From the NCBI GenBank assembly GCA_003024985.2, contig PXIH01S0002339.1: a DNA stretch of 18,216 nucleotides, one strand, 5' to 3'. A program made the position numbers and the translations under genes. The notes below the pieces were generated by a model that ran no database searches, was not told the DNA's origin, and saw nothing but the letters and a program-made list of their open reading frames with translations. This DNA comes from Euperipatoides rowelli (Eukaryota; Onychophora; Udeonychophora; Euonychophora; Peripatopsidae). Within the stretch, counting starts at the first letter, position 1, and the number at the start of each line of letters is the position of its first letter. This document shows positions 1 to 7,600 of this stretch, in pieces.

Positions 1-160
1 TTCTGTTTATGAGGATTCAACGTTATTTATAGAAGCTATATTTAGCTATACAATGTAAAAACACATAAAAATGACATCAGATGGTGGCATGAAAATTTTT
101 AGATGGCGCTTTTGTATGGATACCATTTCCTGAACCTTAGATTAGGTAAAATGAAGCTAA

Positions 161-305
161 AATCTAGGGGGGGGGGGGCGGTCTTGTTTGGATACCCCTT
201 GGATTTCTTTCAGAGTGATAGTCAAAGTTCAGTGATGGCACTCTTATTCAGTGATGGCGCTGTTTACGCCCAGAAATAGGGGGGGGGGAGGCACTCTTGT
301 TTGGT
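161..305. repeat. Two diverged direct copies of a G-run + CTTGTTTGG repeat
   Basis: Copy 1 (161-191) has G12 at 167-178, then CGGTCTTGTTTGG. Copy 2 (275-305) has G10 at 279-288, then AGGCACTCTTGTTTGG. Both G runs are preceded by an AT-rich A..TAG sequence. Copies are about 113 bp apart. They probably derive from the same repeat family; the family is not identified. Confidence 0.5.
228..266. repeat. Two-copy 19-bp tandem repeat (TTCAGTGATGGC unit)
   Basis: 228-246 and 247-266 both begin TTCAGTGATGGC and continue with ACTCTTA and GCTGTTTA. It sits between two G-tract repeats (about 161-191 and 275-305), which share a run of G followed within a few bases by CTTGTTTGG. Confidence 0.6.
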
Positions 306-489
306 GTGGTGCTCTTGGTCTGCATTCTATGGTATATGTAACACCATTGTTCTTTGTATCTAAAATGGTTAAAAAAATTTTTAGTGATATGTGTATTTTA
401 ATAATTGAGTTAAATGTACTGTTAAATAAGTAGACAATGTTTATTATCTGTATATCTTTGCATTTTAATTTTATTCCTATTTGAACGTT

Positions 490-535
490 TTTCAGGCATG
501 ACCTCGGGGGGGGGGGCTTTCCCCCCCACCTGAGC
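490..535. repeat. Repeat end with G11/C7 hairpin (dispersed repeat B, copy 1)
   Basis: TTTCAGGCATGACCTC at about 490-505 is followed by G11 (506-516), CTTT and C7 (521-527), so the G and C runs can pair. The TTTCAGGCAT..CCTC segment resembles the minus strand of 16201-16233, which also leads into a G-rich hairpin. Confidence 0.5.
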
Positions 536-786
536 AAACCAACTTGCCCTCCCCAGGGGAAGCTGGGAAAAAATAAAAATCAGTACTAATAAAAAAAAAA
601 ACTTATTAATTAGAAAGGCAACAAAACGATGTCCAGTCAACCAAAAAAAAGCTTATCAAATCAAAGGCAACAAAACGTAAAAAAAATTAGACAGCAAGGT
701 GACAAAACGTCAACCAAAAAAAAAAGCTTAAAAAATCTAAATGCATACACCTTTGCTCCCCACTCCCACTCGAACTCTTAAAATCT

Positions 787-1145
787 CCCCCCCCCCCCCC
801 CGGAGAAAATTTTATTGTTGATTCTAATCAAATTGTTTAATAAATGTATTGGTTAATTTGTTTTGACATTGATATCATAAATCTTTGATATTTTAAAAGT
901 TGGCAGATGCAAGCCAAGTTGTTTCTTCTCTCATTTTCTTAGTTTTTATGTATAGAAAGAGGGAAGAAAAAAAAATCATTATGTAACTAATAAATTAACT
1001 TATTTTTTAGTTTTTTTTTTTTTTTCTAATTTATTTACTTGAAATATTATTTGAATAAAATATGTATGAAAGGTGGAATTCCTTTTTTTAAAAAAAAATA
1101 AAGTAAACAAAAAAATAATCCTCACCTCCCCCCCCCCCCCCCCCC
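787..1145. repeat. Poly-C tracts (C15 and C18)
   Basis: C15 is at 787-801 and C18 at 1128-1145, the latter preceded by CACCT and followed by an A8 run. Such long pure C runs stand out against the AT-rich background. They may be repeat tails or polymerase-slippage products, and their assembled length may be unreliable. Confidence 0.7.
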
Positions 1146-3879
1146 AAAAAAAATCATTAATTCATTTTAAGGGTGCTATGTTGAATGTGACCCTGGGTGT
1201 TATAGCCGTCCCATGCGTGTTATATTTTAGGATCATTAGAAGAATACTGTATAATAAAATAAAATAAGATGCACATTGTTATTTATTACTGTATTATTTT
1301 ATGCCATCAATATTAGCTAAAAACTGATATTTTGATTTTCAAGATTTCACATTTTCAGAAATTAACATTACTGTAGTTGCCAATTTTTTCCCCCTGTCCT
1401 ATAACATTATTTAGGCATATGAAAACCATATTTCCTTACTCTATGATGAAAACATCCCTATCCAACAGTAAAAAAAAAAAAAAAATCTTATCCGATTTAT
1501 TATTTTATTCGTAGAATTTGTAAAATAGCCTACTTTTGTCTTAAATCAGTATAATATCCAATCTCATCGGGTTAGTATTCCAGATATGATATTCAATTTC
1601 AGTATAATAGCATTAAAATCAATTTACACCTACTGTATGTTTCAACTCTTTACTTTGCCGCCCGGCTGCATTCCACCTATGCGAGTCTGGCCAAAAATTG
1701 TATATGGTTTTAACAGATCTTTTACTTATTGTCTAAGTTGGCGGGATCTTCACCAATTTTTTTTTTTCATTTCATTATAATTGCTGCTGTGTATTTAAAT
1801 ATCTATCTGTTTTTTTTTTGTGTGTGTGTGTTTTTAATTAAGATTTGCGCCGTAATAATATGTTTGCCGGTAATAATATTGTTTTCAGCTCTAGACTCAC
1901 CATAAAAATGGTACCGGTATATAAAAATATACTGTATTTATACATAGAAATCAAGCCTCATCTCTAAAATTGTTATGAAGGTATTGAATTTTTAAATGTA
2001 AATAATCTTTATTAATTAAAATATTTTAGAGCGTTAGTAGGCGACCTTGAACATTCAATACCGGCGTCTTGTGCGTGAAAACAGTAAGGGGGCGGCAAAA
2101 CACTCCATATTCTTATGCTAGGAAAAGTGAATAATTGTATTTACTATTTTCCTATACAATTAGATAGTGGCGACATCTAGTCTTATATAGACTTCCCGCT
2201 TTGAAAAAGCTAAAATCATTAGTTTTTTTTTCCCCCTAATGTTTTCCTCATTCATTTTTCAGTGGCGTTTATTGAAAGTGAAAAAGTAAATAAAGAAGAG
2301 GGTGGAGATGGGAACATCCAGCTTATGAAAGTTTTGGCCCGCATGATTTTAGTATGAGTCAGTTTTAAATAATTTCAACAAGAAATTCGAAACCTTTTGA
2401 TCACAGCTTTTCCATAGTTTGCTTCTCTTGGTTTAATTATATACTATTAGCTGCGCGGCATATTCTCTATTTTTAAATGGAATGCGTCTATTTCAGGAAT
2501 AAATGTCAATCTTATTCGCTAATCCGCCTGACTATTTGGTTTGAATTTCTCTTTAACAATGAAAACTTATTCTTGCAAATGGTTAGCCCTACCTAACCCA
2601 TTGTAAAATACGGTATTTTTTATTTTTTTTCATTCCGATTTTCAAGTGCGTCATTTTAGACGGACTTGTTTATACTTTACTTTCAAATAAACAATTTTTA
2701 ATTAGGGTGTTTAAAAAATAAATAGCCATGGCCCATGGTATAATGACTTTTTTTTAAAAAAAGTTATGGGGATTTGAGGTTCATGAGCCTTTTCTGGAGA
2801 AATTACAGTAGACTATTTAGTATGCACCTGTATACAATGCTAAAGTATTTATGCATTCCATCCTCCAGTATCAAGGATAGATTTATATGTCAAATCTTAA
2901 ATTGGACGTGGACTAGTTAATATTTTTAGATCTTTTTTTAATATTTAAGTCTAGAATTTAATTTCTAAAAATATATTGTGACTTGCATCTTTTATGTAGG
3001 GTATGTTTTTAAATAAATTATCATTAATTAAATAAATAAAGCCCTCTAGATAGGATTTTATAGGATGACACCAGATTGTTTGTAACTCTGATTTTTTTGA
3101 TACAGCACGCGACTGCAGAATAATTAACGTAATATAAAGTTTCCTTCCGGCTACTACAGGGTAGCTGAAACAATTTAATGCCGCGTCATTTAACCATTCG
3201 TGAACTGAAGTGCGAGTGGAGAGTCATTTTTTTTTAATAATTTCGGTTCTTTTAGTACCTGCGGCTAAGCCTGGCATTTCCTCTCATTCCACAGTTGTAA
3301 TTCGCTTCCATTTAACAGCAGGTGCTATGTTGGACGATTTCAAGAGTTGAATTTTTAAAAAATATACAGGTGCTAAGCCGTCTAGACAGGATATAATTTT
3401 AATAGATTTACATTAGGCAATGCTATCTTTGACATTAACATAAAGTAATTAATTTATAAGCTATACAATAGCCTATACAGTACACTACACTTTAGGCCGG
3501 TTACAATAAAAATATTTTTAATTTTGCAATTCAATTTATTTTAAACGTCATAGACGTTCTAAATATTACTGTATGTAAGACTCCGTTACAAATTGCTTGT
3601 GCAAGAGCAAATCATAGAAAATTTGTTACATTCACGCGTCTCTCGTTCTTAGAAAATGTAGGTCAAAATTTTAACGGTCATTCTAGACTGCGCGGCGGTG
3701 GCCTGCTGTCTATCACTTTTTACTATCGAACTCTGCTATCTGGGTGAATTGAGTTCATTTCAACTTATTTCATTCTTTAATTTAACGATTTAAAATCGAA
3801 TTTTGTTAATTTAAAAATTATCCTATGTTTAAGTATGTGTTTATAATTAATACTATTGTGGATTAATAATGCGCGGGTA

Positions 3880-4135
3880 TATTTTTTTTCCCGCCAGCTG
3901 CTTCCCGCCTAGATGAAAAAAAAGGCTTTGATTGGTTCCTTCTATTATGCCTAGTCTTCGTATATGATCGTCATAAGTTACATTCACAAAAGTTTCCGGC
4001 TGGTTTGTGATTGGGACGTTGGCTATTAGGCGCGCTGAATACTGCATTTTCATTGGCTAATTTTATCATGTCTGGAATGTAGATAATTTCTATGCCTGAC
4101 AAAAAAACCTGTGTCAGAGTTGCGCGGAAAAATCC
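3880..4135 (+). promoter_or_regulatory. Candidate PIM promoter: E2F-like and CCAAT motifs
   Basis: Within about 250 bp, 390-640 bp before the start codon, I see TTTCCCGCC at 3887-3895, an E-box CAGCTG at 3895-3900, TTCCCGCC at 3902-3909, ATTGG (inverted CCAAT) at 3931, 4010 and 4052, and GCGCGGAAAA (inverted E2F-like) at 4122-4131. E2F plus several CCAAT boxes is a known growth and cell-cycle promoter design, bound by E2F and NF-Y. No convincing TATA box was found, and the transcription start is unknown. Confidence 0.5.
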
Positions 4136-4520
4136 TCCTTACTGCCACAATCAGACAGTGTACACGAGCGCTAAAAATGAATATAGTCCTAAGTCTAGCT
4201 TCAATTTTTTAAAAACTCTTTCTTAGTCAGCACGATTTGAGCTTGGAATTTTTAAGACATTTATTGTGTTTTATTTTTTACTTTAATTAATTAATTTTTA
4301 ATTGTAATCAGTGAATGTTAGTAATTTCTTGGCACACATCCAAAGGTGAATTTCTAGACTGCGGAGTAATACTAGTTTATTTCTTGTCTAGTCGTTTTAT
4401 AGTATTTGGCAAGTACCCGCGTTCAAAAGCAAAAGGATTCATAACATTGTAGACATCGTAGTGTGGAAATTTTGTCAGGATCCTGTTTGCTAGGATTATT
4501 TTCAATTACTTGATATAGCA
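4136..4520 (+). promoter_or_regulatory. Probable 5' leader of the PIM gene with two small uORFs
   Basis: Lies between the motif cluster and the start codon. If transcribed without splicing it contains ATG-initiated ORFs at 4178..4213 (11 codons plus stop) and 4315..4452 (45 codons plus stop), both ending before 4521. An in-frame TAG at 4491-4493 prevents N-terminal extension from this leader unless an upstream exon is spliced in. Leader identity is inferred from position only. Confidence 0.35.
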
Positions 4521-4602
4521 ATGCTGAAGAGTAAAATCAGTAGTTTTAACGTATTCTCTTCGGGTAACAATATGAGTTTCTGCTCGGAGAAAGAAAAGCA
4601 AG
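4521..4602 (+). CDS. PIM3-like: PIM coding exon 1 (N-terminal peptide)
   Basis: Encodes residues 1-27 plus the first base of codon 28. It starts MLKSKISSF, matching the MLLSK start of vertebrate PIM1 and PIM3, and ends EKEKQ. The donor is GTACTG at 4603 (phase 1). Intron 1 is only 136 nt. The segment between the conserved start and the kinase domain is short and not conserved. Confidence 0.9.
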
Positions 4603-7600
4603 GTACTGTAAAATAATGCTGTTGTTGATAATATACACTTCAAAATTCCCTAGTAATTGTAGCCCATAATGTATTAATTTTTATATTGTAAATTGTCAGA
4701 ATATCATTTTAATGTTCTGTTTGTTTGTTCTATTACAGCACGTGAAAGGGAAACCTTTGAAAAGGCTTACAAAGTTGGAGCTGTCCTTGGCAGTGGTGGC
4801 TTCGGTACTGTCTACAGTGGCGTTCGCACGAAAGATAATCTCCCGGTAAGGAGCTAACCAGATCACCATGTTTTTTTTTTATCTTTGTATTGACTGTAAA
4901 TTGATTTTAAGATTTGCCAGTGTATTCTTTGTATCTAATATTTAATTTTTTTTTTTTTTTTTTTTTCAATAGGTTGCTATCAAACATATTGCGAAAGATC
5001 GTGTCACCGAATGGGGCCAGGTAAATATACTGTTAATGGTGCTTTACTAGATCTGTGTAGTCATGGCTGTAGTGTTGTTGAAATACAATGGCATGATGCC
5101 AAAAACGACTTTTTTTTTGGTTGTGTTATGATTTTGAATCTTATGTTCTTGCTGCATGAATTTATTTAATATTTCAATAACATTGTTGTATATAATCAGC
5201 CTAGTATGTTGATGTTCTAAAACCATAGTATTAGTTTCCGCCAAGGATTTTTATCCTCGTTGGTTTTACTATTACTGAGTATTTCTCTGCTTTAAAAGCG
5301 CTGTATCGTAGCATTTCTGTCCGGAAGGGGGGGTTCGTTGTTCTTCTACTGTCTTAGTCTAGTATTAATTTCTATAACTTGCTTTATGTGCATGTTTTTA
5401 ATTACAAATTTTGTAATATTTTATTGACCCTATCTTTTGCATGCCAATTTTTTTTTTTTTTAAACTGGAAATTATTGTAATTTAGAATTAATTTGATAGT
5501 CGGTAAGCTTTTTCTGAAGATTGAATGGGTGTTTTTATTAAACCTTTTTATGTGTGCCTATTTTTTTTTTATTATTTTTTTATCTTTAGGATCACTAATT
5601 TTGTGAACTATTGGCATTTTTGTATTTTAAAATCTGATCAAGGATTGTCATTTAATTTTAAAAATATATACCTGTATATATATATATATATATATATTCC
5701 AAATAAAAATTCTCATCTTCAGAAAGGGCGTGACCGCTCGTCTGTCTTGAAATTCCGTCGAATTCAAAATTGAATGCAATATTATCAATAAATTAAATGA
5801 ATGAAAAATAATGTAAACCATTTTTCTATTTCAGTTTAATAGTTCCAGGGTACCATTGGAGATATGCCTGCTTTATAAAGTGAATAATTTAAGCGGAGTT
5901 ATAAAGATCTTGGATTATTTTGAACGTCCAGACAGCTTTATTATAATAATGGAGAGACCTGAATGTGCCAAGGATTTGTTTGATTTTATTACTGAAAAGG
6001 GCTACGTTGAGGAATCCCTTAGCCGTACTTTCTTCCGACAGATTGTAGAAACTGTTATTGCCTGCCATAAGGCTGGAGTTATTCATCGTGATATTAAAGA
6101 CGAGAATATTTTAGTGGACTTGAAAACTGGCAAATTAAAATTGATTGATTTTGGATCAGGAGCTTATCAAAAGGATTCTGTCTATACAGATTTTGATGGT
6201 AATTATTATTATTATTATTATTTTCATATTTAAGCACATTTATTTGTTTTTATTGTAGGCTAATGTTAAATGAAAGAAGCTATTAGCATTTAGCGTATAT
6301 GTTTTAAAGGGGTGGGCTATTGACATTTTAACCGATTACTGTGTGCAGTGATTTTTATAGATTACAATGATACTAATTATATAAAAAATATACAGTATAT
6401 TTAATCCACAGAAGATCCTGTAATTTTAGAAAAAAAAAAAATATCTGATTTTAATCCTATATTTGAATGCAATGGCTTGACTGCCTAATCCTGATTTTAT
6501 ATATCCGGTACCCTTGGTTTATTTAACGTATGTCTGCAGACCTTAATGCATTTTTTGTAATTTATACTGTATATACAGTATATTGGGGTGAGGGGCGTTA
6601 AACCTTTTTTTTTTAAGTTACGATTGAGATTTTGTATGTTTTATTGCCTATTTTGTGACAGAATAGCTTTAAGTAAACAGGATCCTTAAACTTATAGGCC
6701 TACTTGCTAATTAATTATTTAGGTATTTATTTGTTTTTAGGGGGAGGGGGTTAATTTTTTTTAAACTTGTAGGCGCACCATTTAAACTATTGCTATTTCA
6801 AACTGGTGGCGGCAATCGTTTTCATTTTAAAAATAGAAAAAAAAAATGTGGTATTGCTAGTTTCAAATTTTCTTTTAGCATTCCTCAAGCTGTAGACGCT
6901 GCCGGTTTTTCTCCTTTTTCCCCGCCCCCTTTTCTTTGTTAGTGCTCTGTCACTAACAAAACAAAGATTTTTTTTTTTTATTTTTTTGTGAATGAACTTT
7001 AAGATTTGATTTTTGGTCATTTTTCCGAATTAAATAAATTTATTTCGTAATCAATTCAAAATATGATTAGGTAAAAATGTTCGACTATTCTTAATGAAAT
7101 CACATCTTATTAATTAATAAATAAATGGATGAATATTATTGCCTCGTTGTTTTGAATTGTCTCACTATAGATTTCTTTTTAAATTTTTTTTTTTTTTTTG
7201 CTTAGGGTCTTGCTTTATTGTGTTTTTTTTTTTTTTAATGGATATTTAAACATTCACACTTTTATTAAACAAAAATACATTTACAAATAAACGAGTCTTA
7301 AAGAAATATTATTTAGAAAAATTACAAAATACATAAATATTTTTTCACATTATTGTAGGCTAATAAAATTACAGCATTTATGTTTTGGCCAGATTATTGG
7401 GAAGAGTTTACTTTACAGACCCCCCCCCCCTCCCCCATTATATTATATATAGACTATAACCCCTTCATCCTTCAAGATCCTACAAATATCTAATTTTTGA
7501 TATTTAAAATTAGATGATATTTGGAGGATCTTGAAGGATGAAGGGGTTATATTATATATAGAATATAATGAGGGGGGGGGGTGTCTATAAAGTAAACTAT

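Larger units (their letters stand above)
1..3850. other. Upstream intergenic region without a recognised gene
   Basis: I find no credible protein or RNA gene. The first ~1150 bp hold repeated poly-G/poly-C tracts and diverged short repeats, described separately. 1844-1881 is a two-copy tandem of about 19 bp built on a CCGTAATAATAT/CCGGTAATAATAT core. A GT run is at 1819-1830. 2745-2766 is an ACTTTTTTTT/AAAAAAAGT hairpin just after the palindromic CCATGGCCCATGG. 3041-3060 and 3378-3400 share a CTCTAGATAGGAT/GTCTAGACAGGAT repeat. TTCTAGACTGCG occurs at about 3681 and again at about 4351. Confidence 0.6.

Noticed and set aside
244-640. Overlapping open frames on both strands around the G/C runs
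   Set aside because: Their proteins are translations of poly-G/poly-C and AT-rich DNA (PPPP, GGGG) with no domains; chance frames.
1586-1780. 64-codon plus-strand frame upstream of PIM
   Set aside because: No similarity, no splice partners, compositionally like its surroundings.
5525-5773. 82-codon frame in intron 3
   Set aside because: Low complexity (F/Y runs and YIYIYI from the TA microsatellite) and lies between two PIM exons.
5889-6086. Minus-strand frame opposite PIM exon 4
   Set aside because: Antisense shadow of a strongly conserved kinase exon.
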